NCBI RefSeq assembly: GCF_022394535.1
Contig: NZ_CP089414.1
Location: 3,100,001 to 3,164,000 of the forward strand
From: Dyella terrae
GTDB taxonomy: Bacteria > Pseudomonadota > Gammaproteobacteria > Xanthomonadales > Rhodanobacteraceae
Direction: 5' to 3'
DNA length: 64,000 nt
Under the pieces are notes generated by a model. That model saw nothing but the letters and a program-made list of their open reading frames with translations, was not told where the DNA came from and did not search any database. Shown here piece after piece: positions 21,292 through 30,645 of this stretch. How positions within the stretch are numbered: position 1 is the first letter of the stretch; every line of letters starts with the position of its first letter. Made by a program: the position numbers and the translations under genes.

Positions 21292-21528
21292 ATGGCCCGT
21301 ATTTGCCAAGTCACCGGAAAGGGTGTGCAGACTGGTAACAACGTCTCGCACGCTAACAACAAGACCCGTCGCCGCTGGTTGCCGAACCTGCATGAGCGCC
21401 GCTTCTGGGTCCCGAGCGAGAATCGCTGGGTGAAGCTGCGCGTTTCCAACCATGCCCTGCGCACGATCGACAAGAACGGCATCGAAGCCGTGCTCGCCGA
21501 CCTGCGTGCCCGCGGCGAAAAGATCTGA
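21292..21528 (+). CDS. rpmB: 50S ribosomal protein L28
   Basis: Component of the large ribosomal subunit. The 78-residue product starts [20 protein letters not shown], the conserved L28 N-terminus, and continues with [20 protein letters not shown]. It lacks the four-cysteine zinc arrangement found in some L28 proteins. A strong ribosome site AGGAGG (21281-21286) sits five bases before the ATG and fixes the start; a longer frame from 21085 is leader. rpmG follows ten bases later. Confidence 0.97.
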   Translation: MARICQVTGKGVQTGNNVSHANNKTRRRWLPNLHERRFWVPSENRWVKLRVSNHALRTIDKNGIEAVLADLRARGEKI

Positions 21529-21538
21529 GGATTGAGCC

Positions 21539-21706
21539 ATGGCTAACAGCAAGCAAGACAAGATCCGCCTGATCTCTTCGGCCGGCACCGGCCACTTCTA
21601 CACCACGCAGAAGAACAAGAAGAACACCCCGGAAAAGTTCGAGTTCAAGAAGTACGATCCGGTGGTTCGCAAGCACGTGATCTACAAGGAAGGCAAGATC
21701 AAGTAA
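21539..21706 (+). CDS. rpmG: 50S ribosomal protein L33
   Basis: Large-subunit ribosomal protein of 55 residues, starting [20 protein letters not shown] and ending YKEGKIK. The [21 protein letters not shown] segment is typical of the zinc-free L33 of gammaproteobacteria. It lies ten bases after rpmB, with GAGG at 21526-21529 as its ribosome site. A strong terminator follows. Confidence 0.96.
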   Translation: MANSKQDKIRLISSAGTGHFYTTQKNKKNTPEKFEFKKYDPVVRKHVIYKEGKIK

Positions 21707-21737
21707 GCCCCCTGGGTTTGCTTACTTCCACAAAGAA

Positions 21738-21759
21738 CCCGCCGCAAGGCGGGTTTTTT
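21738..21759 (+). terminator. Rho-independent terminator of rpmB-rpmG
   Basis: CCCGCC, loop GCAA, GGCGGG, then six T residues, starting 32 bases after the rpmG stop. Confidence 0.9.
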
Positions 21760-21820
21760 GTGGCCCGCAGAAGACCAGCCTGCTTGCCGCCGACGATCCG
21801 GTTTCGGAAGATCGGCATCT

Positions 21821-22369
21821 ATGTCACAGCCCACTGCTTTGTTCCACACGCTATTGGATCCCGCTGACTGGCCTCAGCTGCATCCGGCCGTGCAGCGCAT
21901 GCATGGTGAGGGCTGCATCATCGAAGCTAGTGGCAACGCTGACGTGGATGGTGCACGACACGCCCTCGCCCGCTGGTTGCGGCGTTGGCTCACCCTGCCC
22001 GAGCCTGGCGATGGACAAGCCATCGCTCTGACCATCGAACGGCTTGCAACTCACGAACGCTGGACGCGCCGCTTCGCACAGGGTCGGATGCATTCCAGCC
22101 TGTCCCGCGGCAACGACCCTTACCTGCGCGAACGACTAGGGCTAGTAAGCCTGCATTTTTCCTTGCGGCGCGAGGGCGATGCGATCGACTGGCAGCTACG
22201 ACGCGCGAGTCTCCTCGGCATACCACTGCCGCGTGCGCTTTGCGGCACGGTGTTTTCCCGTAGCGGTGCGCGCGAAGGGCGTTATGCCTTCGATATCGAC
22301 GTCCGCCTTCCTTTGCTGGGTCAGCTGATCGCTTATCGCGGCTGGCTGGAGATTGATCATGTCGGCTGA
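21821..22369 (+). CDS. DUF4166-type protein
   Basis: A 182-residue protein resembling the DUF4166 family, of unknown biochemical role. It opens LFHTLLDPADWPQLHPAVQRMH, has RRFAQGRMHSS and ERLGLVSLHFSLRREG, and ends with LPLLGQLIAYRGWLEI, all typical. No signal peptide is seen. The start at 21821 is chosen because family members begin just before this motif. It overlaps the DCC-type gene by 11 bases, implying co-translation; the two families often sit together. Confidence 0.8.
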   Translation: MSQPTALFHTLLDPADWPQLHPAVQRMHGEGCIIEASGNADVDGARHALARWLRRWLTLPEPGDGQAIALTIERLATHERWTRRFAQGRMHSSLSRGNDPYLRERLGLVSLHFSLRREGDAIDWQLRRASLLGIPLPRALCGTVFSRSGAREGRYAFDIDVRLPLLGQLIAYRGWLEIDHVG

Positions 22370-22772
22370 GCTTGACCATCCCATCATCGTCTTCGACGGC
22401 GTCTGCGTGCTGTGCAGCCGCTGGGTGGATTTCATTCTTCGACATGACCGTAATAGCCGCTTCCGGCTAGCTGCCATGCAGGGACAACACGGCCGCTCGT
22501 TGTTGGTTGCGCATGGCCTGTCGCCGGATGATCCCGTGTCGTTCTTGTTCGTCGATCAGGGCAAGGGCTATAGCGATACGGATGCGATCGCGCGCGTGCT
22601 GGGTCAGCTAGGTGGACGTTGGCGCTGGGCTGGCGGCTTATTGCGGGTGATACCGCGACCGCTGCGTGATCGGGGGTATCGATGGGTTGCGCGGCATCGG
22701 TATCGGTTGTTTGGGCGGCGGGAGCAGTGTCGGTTGCCTGAGGCGGCGGAGGCTTGGCGGTTTATGGATTGA
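22359..22772 (+). CDS. DCC-family thiol-disulfide oxidoreductase-like protein (DUF393)
   Basis: A 137-residue thioredoxin-like protein named for its DxxCxxC motif, present here as FDGVCVLCSRWVDF (about 11-24). YSDTDAIARVLGQLGG and the C-terminal RLFGRREQCRLP match the family. Redox activity is presumed from the cysteine pair; substrates are unknown. The ATG at 22359 is preferred over a TTG at 22353. It overlaps the upstream DUF4166 gene and is followed by a large structured repeat. Confidence 0.85.
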   Translation: MSAELDHPIIVFDGVCVLCSRWVDFILRHDRNSRFRLAAMQGQHGRSLLVAHGLSPDDPVSFLFVDQGKGYSDTDAIARVLGQLGGRWRWAGGLLRVIPRPLRDRGYRWVARHRYRLFGRREQCRLPEAAEAWRFMD

Positions 22773-22804
22773 GGGGGGTTTGGAGTGGGCCGCATCTCAG
22801 TTGT

Positions 22805-23260
22805 GCTCCCTCGCCCCTTTGGGGAGAGGATTGGGGTGAAGGGTGGATGCTCGCTTCATCGTTTCGTCTTTCTCTTCTGCCCTGGCTTTGTGTATTCGCT
22901 CTCTGCTCTCAGGGCAGGAGCAACGCGACCTACCGCGATGCGATGTGCAGCAAAGCTGCACGAGCCGTGCGCTTTCGCCTTTGACCTTCGGGCCCCTCAC
23001 GGACTGGCCGGCTTCACCGGCCAGCGCCAAGTCGGGGTGCCCTTCTCTTTGGTTGCTTTCTCTTGGGCAAGCAAGAGAAAGCAACCCGGACTGCGGCAGC
23101 AGTTCGGAAGCCCGCGGCAGGCGAGCCAGGTCGCCGTAGTGCGACGACCAAGCACAAAGTCACTGGACCCCGGCCTCCGCCGGGGTGACGGCTAAAGATG
23201 AAACGGTGAGGCTAGATTGGCCCCTCACCCCAACCCTCTCCCCGAAGGGGAGAGGGAGCT
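22805..23260 (+). repeat. Mosaic hairpin repeat, copy A
   Basis: Shares modules with the stretches at 30646-31630 and 49245-49833. Ends carry inverted copies of a GGGGAGAGG-type module (22805-22846 and 23221-23259). Internal stems: GTGCAGC-AAA-GCTGCAC (22945-22961), the CTGGCCGG hairpin, a perfect 15-bp stem (23051-23065 with 23072-23086) and ACCCCGGC/GCCGGGGT (23167-23186). It lacks the multi-branched module of the other copies. It fills the space between two convergent genes. Open frames through it show no protein family. Confidence 0.8.
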
Positions 23261-23299
23261 AAAGCGCCAGCACACACCTGTTGCTCCGCCCACAAAAAA

Positions 23300-23321
23300 G
23301 CCCGCCTTTCGGCGGGCTTTT
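23300..23321. terminator. Bidirectional terminator between repeat A and the desaturase
   Basis: GCCCGCC, loop TTTC, GGCGGGC, flanked by A6 on the left and TTTT on the right, so it can stop transcription from both sides. It lies about 25 bases past the desaturase stop on the minus strand. Confidence 0.85.
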
Positions 23322-23343
23322 CATTGATCCGGTAAAAACCAAA

Positions 23344-24537
23344 TCAGGCGCTAGCCACCGAATAACTCTTCAGGCGACCCGCAAACTCCTGCAGCGCACG
23401 AATGCCACTCTGCTCAGCCTCAGCGATCCACTGCTGCAAACCCTTCAGCGCCTGCTCCGCACCACGCTGCTCCATCAGAGCGGCAAGGCGATTGCGGAAA
23501 TCACACACGGTGCTGAGGGTCGGGCGCTTGGCCAGCACGGCCTGCATGCGATCGCGACCTTCGTTGTCCAGCCAGCGACCACCGTCAGCCAGCGCGCGAC
23601 GCATGCGGCGCGGCACCGACTTGATGCTCTCACCAGCGTGCTGCGCTTCGTCGCGCAGGGTCGGCATGATCACGTTGCGGTAGTAGTCGGTCATCGCGGC
23701 GAAGCGATGGGTGAGCACGCCCTTGAGCGTCTCGGCATCCGGCAAGTGCACGTTCGGGCGGACGTCCAGCGCCGGCGCCACGCGCAGCACCTTGGCAAGG
23801 CCCACCGCACGCAAGGCGCAGATGGCTGCCCAACCGATGTCGAACTCCCATTTGCGCAGGGCGAACTTAGCCGAGCTCGGGAAGGCGTGGTGGTTGTTGT
23901 GCAGCTCTTCGCCACCGATCCAGAAACCCCACGGAATGAGGTTGGTTGCGGTGTCGGCGCTTTCGAAGTTGCGGTAGCCCCACCAGTGGCCGATACCGTT
24001 GACGAAGCCGGCGGCCCAGAACGGGATCCAGATCATCTGCACGGCCCACAGGGCAGCACCGATCACACCGAACAGGGCAACGCTGATGAACAGCATCAGG
24101 GTCGGACCCCAGTACGGATGCGCACCATAAAGATTGCGCTCGATCCAGTCATCCGGCGTACCGCGGCCGTACTTCTCGAGGTCTTCCTTCACTTCGCTGG
24201 CGTCGCGGTAAAGCGACACGCCATCCCAGAACACCTTCTTGATGCCGTAGATCTGCGGGCTGTGCGGATCTTCCTCAGTCTCGACCTTGGCGTGGTGCTT
24301 ACGGTGCACCGCCACCCACTCCTTGGTGACCATGCCCGTGGTGAGCCAGCCCCAGAAGCGGAAGAAATGCGAGATGGACCAGTGCAGGTCCACACCACGG
24401 TGGGTCTGGCAACGGTGCAGGTACAGCGTCACCGTGAAGATGGTGAGCTGCGTCATGACCAGCATGTAGATCAGCATGGTCACCCAACTGGCGTGTGTAA
24501 GGCCGTTGGATAGGAAATTGAGCACTGCGTCGAGCAT
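23344..24537 (-). CDS. Membrane fatty acid (acyl-CoA) desaturase
   Basis: Di-iron integral membrane desaturase that introduces a double bond into acyl chains to adjust membrane fluidity. The 397-residue product has the three histidine boxes: HRCQTH near residue 41, HRKHH near 78, and HNNHH near 215, with hydrophobic pairs between them. The C-terminal 130 residues are a soluble helical extension seen in related bacterial proteins. Start taken at ATG 24537; a GTG at 24546 in frame is an alternative. Monocistronic, with its own terminator. Confidence 0.92.
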   Translation of the reverse strand: MLDAVLNFLSNGLTHASWVTMLIYMLVMTQLTIFTVTLYLHRCQTHRGVDLHWSISHFFRFWGWLTTGMVTKEWVAVHRKHHAKVETEEDPHSPQIYGIKKVFWDGVSLYRDASEVKEDLEKYGRGTPDDWIERNLYGAHPYWGPTLMLFISVALFGVIGAALWAVQMIWIPFWAAGFVNGIGHWWGYRNFESADTATNLIPWGFWIGGEELHNNHHAFPSSAKFALRKWEFDIGWAAICALRAVGLAKVLRVAPALDVRPNVHLPDAETLKGVLTHRFAAMTDYYRNVIMPTLRDEAQHAGESIKSVPRRMRRALADGGRWLDNEGRDRMQAVLAKRPTLSTVCDFRNRLAALMEQRGAEQALKGLQQWIAEAEQSGIRALQEFAGRLKSYSVASA

Positions 24538-24711
24538 GGGAAACACCCAAGTGTAAGAAATTTCAGTGTAAGCGAGGGGTTTCCGTACCCGCCAGCATGG
24601 ACCCGCACATTATTGTCGCACCCCTTTGAGGTAGCGAAGTTAATGTGCTGTACCGCCCAAGGGCACTCCCTCCCCGTTGTGTGAACGTGGGGCCGCCGTG
24701 ACAATCATGCA

Positions 24712-25449
24712 ATGACCGCGCCTACCGCTGTATTGCAACTGGATCACATCAGCCGACATCGGGCGGGACGCCCGGCCGTCTCCGATCTCAGCCTGACGCT
24801 GGACGCGGGGCAGGTACTGGGTTTGCTGGGGGTCAACGGGGCGGGCAAAAGCACCACGCTGGCCATGATCGCGGGGGCGCTGATACCCGATAGCGGCGCC
24901 ATCAAGCTGAATGGAAAGGACTTCCTGGAGCATCCGGAGCTGGCCCGTCGCAGCCTGGGGTGGCTGCCGGAACGTGCCCCGCTGTGGCCAGAATTGACCG
25001 TCTTGGAACATCTGGACGCTCATGGCCGCCTGCGTGGCCTGGGTGGCGCGGCGTTGGCAAAGGCGCGCCAGCGCATCGTCGAGCGCCTGGAACTTGGCGC
25101 ACTGGCGCGTCGGCTGGCCGGGGTGCTCTCGCAAGGCCAGCGCCAGCGTCTGGGCCTGGCCTGCGCGCTGCTGCACGAACCCTCGCTGCTCGTGCTGGAC
25201 GAGCCGGCCAATGCGCTCGACCCGGTGCAGGTCGCCGCGCTGCGTGGGGTGATCCGCGAACAGGCAGCCATGGGCACCGCCATCATTCTGTCCACGCACC
25301 TGTTAGTGGAGGTCACCGCAGCGTGTGATCGCGTGGCGATCCTGCACGAAGGGCAGCTGCGTTACGACGGCCCCATCACCGACGACGATCACAAGATGCT
25401 CGAACAGACTTTCTTCGATATCGCCATGCGCGGGGCACAGGCCGCATGA
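24712..25449 (+). CDS. ABC transporter ATP-binding protein (GldA-like)
   Basis: Cytoplasmic ATPase of a four-gene export or membrane-remodelling system. The 245-residue product has Walker A GVNGAGKST (near 43-51), the signature LSQGQRQRLGLACALL, Walker B LLVLDEPANALDP and the switch histidine in ILSTHLL. It overlaps the permease gene by four bases. The gene order (ATPase, ABC-2 permease, Gld-G-type protein, DUF4340 protein) matches the Gld-like ABC sets first studied in gliding Bacteroidetes but widely spread in bacteria. Substrate unknown. Confidence 0.92.
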   Translation: MTAPTAVLQLDHISRHRAGRPAVSDLSLTLDAGQVLGLLGVNGAGKSTTLAMIAGALIPDSGAIKLNGKDFLEHPELARRSLGWLPERAPLWPELTVLEHLDAHGRLRGLGGAALAKARQRIVERLELGALARRLAGVLSQGQRQRLGLACALLHEPSLLVLDEPANALDPVQVAALRGVIREQAAMGTAIILSTHLLVEVTAACDRVAILHEGQLRYDGPITDDDHKMLEQTFFDIAMRGAQAA

Positions 25450-26240
25450 GCGTGCTCGCCGTGACGCGGCTGGAGCTGCGCCGTCTCGTGGTTCGACCGC
25501 TTGCCTGGGTGCTCGCCGCCTTGACGGTGGCGCAACTGGCTGGGCGCTTCATGCTGTTGGTGCAGATTTTCACCACCCATCAGATCCAGTGGGCTGCACA
25601 ACCCGCCGGGCCGGGCTATACCGACATCGTCGGCGTGCCGATGCTCAGCAGTATTCTCACCAGTGGTGCGCTACCCATGCTGCCGTTTGGCCTGGCCGAG
25701 CTGGCGCTGGTGGTGGTGCCGCTGCTGACCATGTCCACGCTCGCTAGCGAGCGCAGCCACGGTACGTTGCCGCTGTGGTTCGCCATGGGGCAATCGCCCT
25801 TCGACATGGTGATGGGCAAGTTCCTCGCCCTGCTGGTGTGGCTGGCGATCTGGCTGCTGCTGACACTGGCCATGCCGTTGAGCCTTGCCCATGGCATGAC
25901 GCTCGACTGGGGCAAGCTCGCCGCCGCCTCGCTGGGACTGCTACTGATGCTGTCAGCGCTATGCGCCATTGGCATCGCCTGCTCGGCCTACGCCTCGCAC
26001 CCCGCCATCGCCGCTGCCGCCAGCCTGATGCTCGGCCTTGCGCTGGTCAGCCTCAATGTCGGCGCCATGATGGCTGGCGTCGATAACGGCTTCGTCAATT
26101 GGCTGGCGATGAGCACGCACCTGGATTCGCTCATCCGCGGACTGGTCTCCAGCACGGATGTCGTGTGGTTCCTGCTGGTCACCGCGGTGGCGTTGATCCT
26201 GGCCACCCAGCGACTGGGCGCGGAAAGGGGGCGTGGCTGA
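25446..26240 (+). CDS. ABC-2-type permease (GldF-like)
   Basis: A 264-residue integral membrane protein with about six helices, including a long first loop between helices 1 and 2 and the segment LTMSTLASERSHGTLPLWFAM, characteristic of ABC-2 permeases. It starts in overlap with the ATPase stop (ATGA, 25446-25449) and its TGA shares one base with the next ATG (26238-26242). It forms the membrane channel of the Gld-like ABC system. Confidence 0.9.
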   Translation: MSVLAVTRLELRRLVVRPLAWVLAALTVAQLAGRFMLLVQIFTTHQIQWAAQPAGPGYTDIVGVPMLSSILTSGALPMLPFGLAELALVVVPLLTMSTLASERSHGTLPLWFAMGQSPFDMVMGKFLALLVWLAIWLLLTLAMPLSLAHGMTLDWGKLAAASLGLLLMLSALCAIGIACSAYASHPAIAAAASLMLGLALVSLNVGAMMAGVDNGFVNWLAMSTHLDSLIRGLVSSTDVVWFLLVTAVALILATQRLGAERGRG

Positions 26241-27598
26241 TGACTCGCACGTTCCGACGCCTCCATGGCTGGTTGTTCGCCCTGCTGCTGCTCGCCTGCG
26301 CAGGTGCTATCGGCTATTTCTCCGCACGCTACGACCACGTGTCCGACTGGACGTACGGTGGCCGCGCTTCGTTGCCGACCGAAACACTCGCGGTGCTCAA
26401 GGCGCTCGACGGCCCGGTGGACATCGTCAGCTACGCCAACCCGCAGGACGACGTGCGCAGTAACATCGCCGGCTTCCTGCAGCGCTACCAGCGCACGAAG
26501 CCCGACCTCACGCTGCGTTTCGTCGATCCGCAGCAAGACCCGGCAGCGATGCGCGAACTCGGCATCACCACCAACGGCATGCTGATCCTGCACTATCGAG
26601 GACACGAGCAACGCCTCGACGCATTGGATAACCGCAGCCTCACCAATGCCCTGAAGCGCCTGTTGCGCGGCAGCGATCGCATCGTCGCCTTCATCTCCGG
26701 CGACGGCGAGCGCAGCCCCTCCGATGCAGGCAACCCTGACCTCGGCTTGTTTGTTGCACAGATGCAGGAAAGCGGTATCCGCGCAGTACCGCTGAACTTC
26801 GCGCAGGTCGCCACCGTGCCGTTGCATACCGACCTGGTAGTGCTGGCGAGTCCGCAGCATGCGCTCTCCTACGGTGCGGTCAAAGCGCTTACCGACTATG
26901 TGGCTGAAGGCGGCAACCTGCTGTGGCTGACCGAGCCGACCAATGACGATCAACACCTGTCACCGCTTGCCGACGCCCTCGGTCTGCATGTGCTGCCGGG
27001 CGTACTGGTGGATGGCCAGGGTACGGCAATCGGGCTGAACGATCCTCGCGTGCTCGCGCTTGGCGACTATCCGGAACACGCGATTACGCACAGCTTCCGT
27101 CTCAACACGCAGTTCCAACAGGTATCCGCGCTGGCGCTCGCGTCGCAGACGGCGTGGCATGCCCTGCCGTTCCTACGCTCGAGCCCGCAGAGCTGGACCG
27201 AGTTCAAGCCGATCAACAATGACGGCGCATCCACCATCCGCTTCGACGCCAGCGCAGGCGAGCTGAAAGGCCCGCTCGATTTCGGTTTTGCGCTGTCACG
27301 CCTGTCGCCCAGCCCAGACAAGGCGGAGCAACGTGTGGTGATGATCGGCGATGGCGACTTCCTGTCCAACGCCTACGTCGGTACCGACGGCAACCGCGAA
27401 CTCGGTCGCCGTGTTGTCGACTGGCTGCTGGGCGACGATGCCCTGGTCAACATGCCGCGAGCAGCGGGTGCACCAGATCGACGACTGGACATGACTCTCG
27501 CCCGGTTGAGTGCGGTGTCGTTCGGCTTCCTGGTGGTCGTACCGCTGCTGCTGTTGATCGCCTGCGGCTTGATCACCTGGCGTCGCCGCCGCGCATGA
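26240..27598 (+). CDS. Gldg-family ABC auxiliary protein
   Basis: A 452-residue membrane-anchored protein with an N-terminal helix (about 8-27), a large extracytoplasmic domain and a C-terminal helix (about 425-446) ending in RRRR. It resembles the Gldg/ABC-type uncharacterised transport family, with VDIVSYANPQDD near 55 and FISGDGERSPSD near 150, and ends with a MIGDGDFLSNAYV motif. The start at 26240 overlaps the permease stop, so the longer frame from 26099 is not used. The role is probably to bind cargo or stabilise the permease; not established. Confidence 0.85.
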   Translation: MTRTFRRLHGWLFALLLLACAGAIGYFSARYDHVSDWTYGGRASLPTETLAVLKALDGPVDIVSYANPQDDVRSNIAGFLQRYQRTKPDLTLRFVDPQQDPAAMRELGITTNGMLILHYRGHEQRLDALDNRSLTNALKRLLRGSDRIVAFISGDGERSPSDAGNPDLGLFVAQMQESGIRAVPLNFAQVATVPLHTDLVVLASPQHALSYGAVKALTDYVAEGGNLLWLTEPTNDDQHLSPLADALGLHVLPGVLVDGQGTAIGLNDPRVLALGDYPEHAITHSFRLNTQFQQVSALALASQTAWHALPFLRSSPQSWTEFKPINNDGASTIRFDASAGELKGPLDFGFALSRLSPSPDKAEQRVVMIGDGDFLSNAYVGTDGNRELGRRVVDWLLGDDALVNMPRAAGAPDRRLDMTLARLSAVSFGFLVVVPLLLLIACGLITWRRRRA

Positions 27599-28101
27599 AA
27601 CGTTCGACGCGCCAACTGGTGTTGCTAGGGGCGTGTGCCCTGGCCTTGATTGCCGCCGCCACCTGGCAGTGGCGGCGTGACGCCGCGGCCGCGCCAGGAA
27701 CGCTGCTGTCACTGGAACCCTCGTCTATCACGCGCATCGAGCTGGTGATCGGCCATGGCTCGCCAGCGCACTACGCCAAGCGAGAAGGTCACTGGTGGCG
27801 CGTCGACGGCACACCGGCGCGCACCGATGACGGCCGACTCGGCGAGCTGGCCGATACCGCCAGCGCTGCCGTGCTGAGCTGGCGGCCCGCCAGCGATTTC
27901 GACCCCGCAAAGATCGGACTGACGACGCCCGTCTCCGTGCTCACGCTCGACGGCCAGCGCTTGGAGTTCGGGGAAACCTCGGTGACGGGACCGCAACGTT
28001 ATGTTCGCGCCGGCGACCGCGTGGCACTGATCTCCTTGCGCTACACGCCAAGGGCTCCGGCCTCGGAGAGTCGCACGCTGGACGCCGGCATGAATCGCTG
28101 A
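27595..28101 (+). CDS. DUF4340-type membrane-anchored protein
   Basis: A 168-residue protein with one N-terminal helix and a periplasmic domain of the DUF4340 type (SSITRIELVIGHG, then GHWWRVDG and SDFDPAKIGLTTP). It is shorter than multi-domain family members, carrying a single repeat. It overlaps the Gldg-type gene by four bases (27595-27598) and closes the four-gene system. Function unknown. Confidence 0.8.
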   Translation: MKRSTRQLVLLGACALALIAAATWQWRRDAAAAPGTLLSLEPSSITRIELVIGHGSPAHYAKREGHWWRVDGTPARTDDGRLGELADTASAAVLSWRPASDFDPAKIGLTTPVSVLTLDGQRLEFGETSVTGPQRYVRAGDRVALISLRYTPRAPASESRTLDAGMNR

Positions 28102-28203
28102 CACGTCGCAGCCACCCTTCACCCCATTCTTCGCTCGACAGCGTACCTTGCACCGACTCATGGACTCCCCATATGGAATCCATACCTCGACAGGAGCGAC
28201 CAG

Positions 28204-29613
<1,410 letters not shown>

Positions 29614-29719
29614 GGCAGCGGCAACCGTCGTTGACTGACGTACAAGTAGGACGCCGCGGCCGCGCACCTGTGTGCGGCCGCATGGTGAGGCGCCCTTACC
29701 TTTCCGACCGAGATCCGCA

Positions 29720-30547
29720 GTGCCCGAACTCCCCGAAGTCGAAACCACCCGTCGCGGCATCGCACCGCACCTGATCGGTCGGCGTGTCACCGCGGTGACA
29801 CTGCGTCGCCCCGACCTGCGCTGGCCGATTCCGCCGGAGATCAGCACGCAATTGCCCGGCCAGCGCATCGACGCCGTCGAGCGCCGCGCGAAGTACCTGC
29901 TACTGCACACGCAAATCGGCAGCGCGCTGCTGCATCTGGGCATGACGGGCGTGTTGCGCGTGCTTCCTCCGGATGCCTTGGTAGGCAAGCACGATCACGT
30001 CGATATCGCACTGGAACCCACCGCCACCGAAGGCCCCCGTGTACTGCGCTTTACCGACGCCCGTCGCTTCGGCTGCCTGCTATGGCAACCGGTCGGCGAA
30101 ACGCATGAACTGCTTGCCGACCTTGGCCCTGAACCACTCACCGATGATTTCGACGGCGACGTGCTGTGGCGACTGTCACGCGGGCGCACCGCTGCGGTGA
30201 AACTATTCCTGATGGACAACGCCATCGTGGTTGGCGTCGGCAATATCTATGCGAGCGAAGCACTGTTCGCGGCCGGTATCGACCCTCGGAAGCCGGCAGG
30301 TTCGATTTCGCGAGCGCGTTATGCGCGGCTGGCCGCTGAAGTGAAGCGCATCCTGGCGTGGGCCATCGAGCGCGGCGGCACGACATTGCGTGATTTCATC
30401 AATCCCGATGGTGCGCCTGGGTACTTTTTTCGCGAGTTGCAGGTGTATGGGCGCGAGGGGGAGGCATGCCGGGTGTGTGGCACGCCGATCAGACAGGTGG
30501 TGTTGGGGCAGCGGTCGACGTTTTGGTGTTCGAGGTGTCAGAAGTAG
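29720..30547 (+). CDS. mutM: Formamidopyrimidine-DNA glycosylase
   Basis: Base-excision repair glycosylase/AP lyase that removes 8-oxoguanine. The start must be the GTG at 29720, because the enzyme needs an N-terminal proline exposed after Met removal: the product begins (M)[12 protein letters not shown], with P2 and E3 catalytic. K58-type lysine lies in ERRAKYLLL. The C-terminus has the zinc finger C-x2-C-x16-C-x2-C (CRVCGTP to CSRCQK). At 275 residues it matches the family. A structured repeat follows the stop directly. Confidence 0.96.
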   Translation: MPELPEVETTRRGIAPHLIGRRVTAVTLRRPDLRWPIPPEISTQLPGQRIDAVERRAKYLLLHTQIGSALLHLGMTGVLRVLPPDALVGKHDHVDIALEPTATEGPRVLRFTDARRFGCLLWQPVGETHELLADLGPEPLTDDFDGDVLWRLSRGRTAAVKLFLMDNAIVVGVGNIYASEALFAAGIDPRKPAGSISRARYARLAAEVKRILAWAIERGGTTLRDFINPDGAPGYFFRELQVYGREGEACRVCGTPIRQVVLGQRSTFWCSRCQK

Positions 30548-30645
30548 TTGGCGAGTGTTCCGGGATGGCTCGATTGGGCGCGCTTGCGTGGGTGGTGTTT
30601 GTTTGTCCTCGTTAGCACGTTCGCTCGCTGGGCGCCCCAGTTCTG

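Noticed and set aside
22797..23195. Several open frames of 70-140 codons through repeat copies A, B and C
   Set aside because: They occur on both strands and in several frames over the hairpin modules, shift between copies and match no family; structure explains the sequence better.
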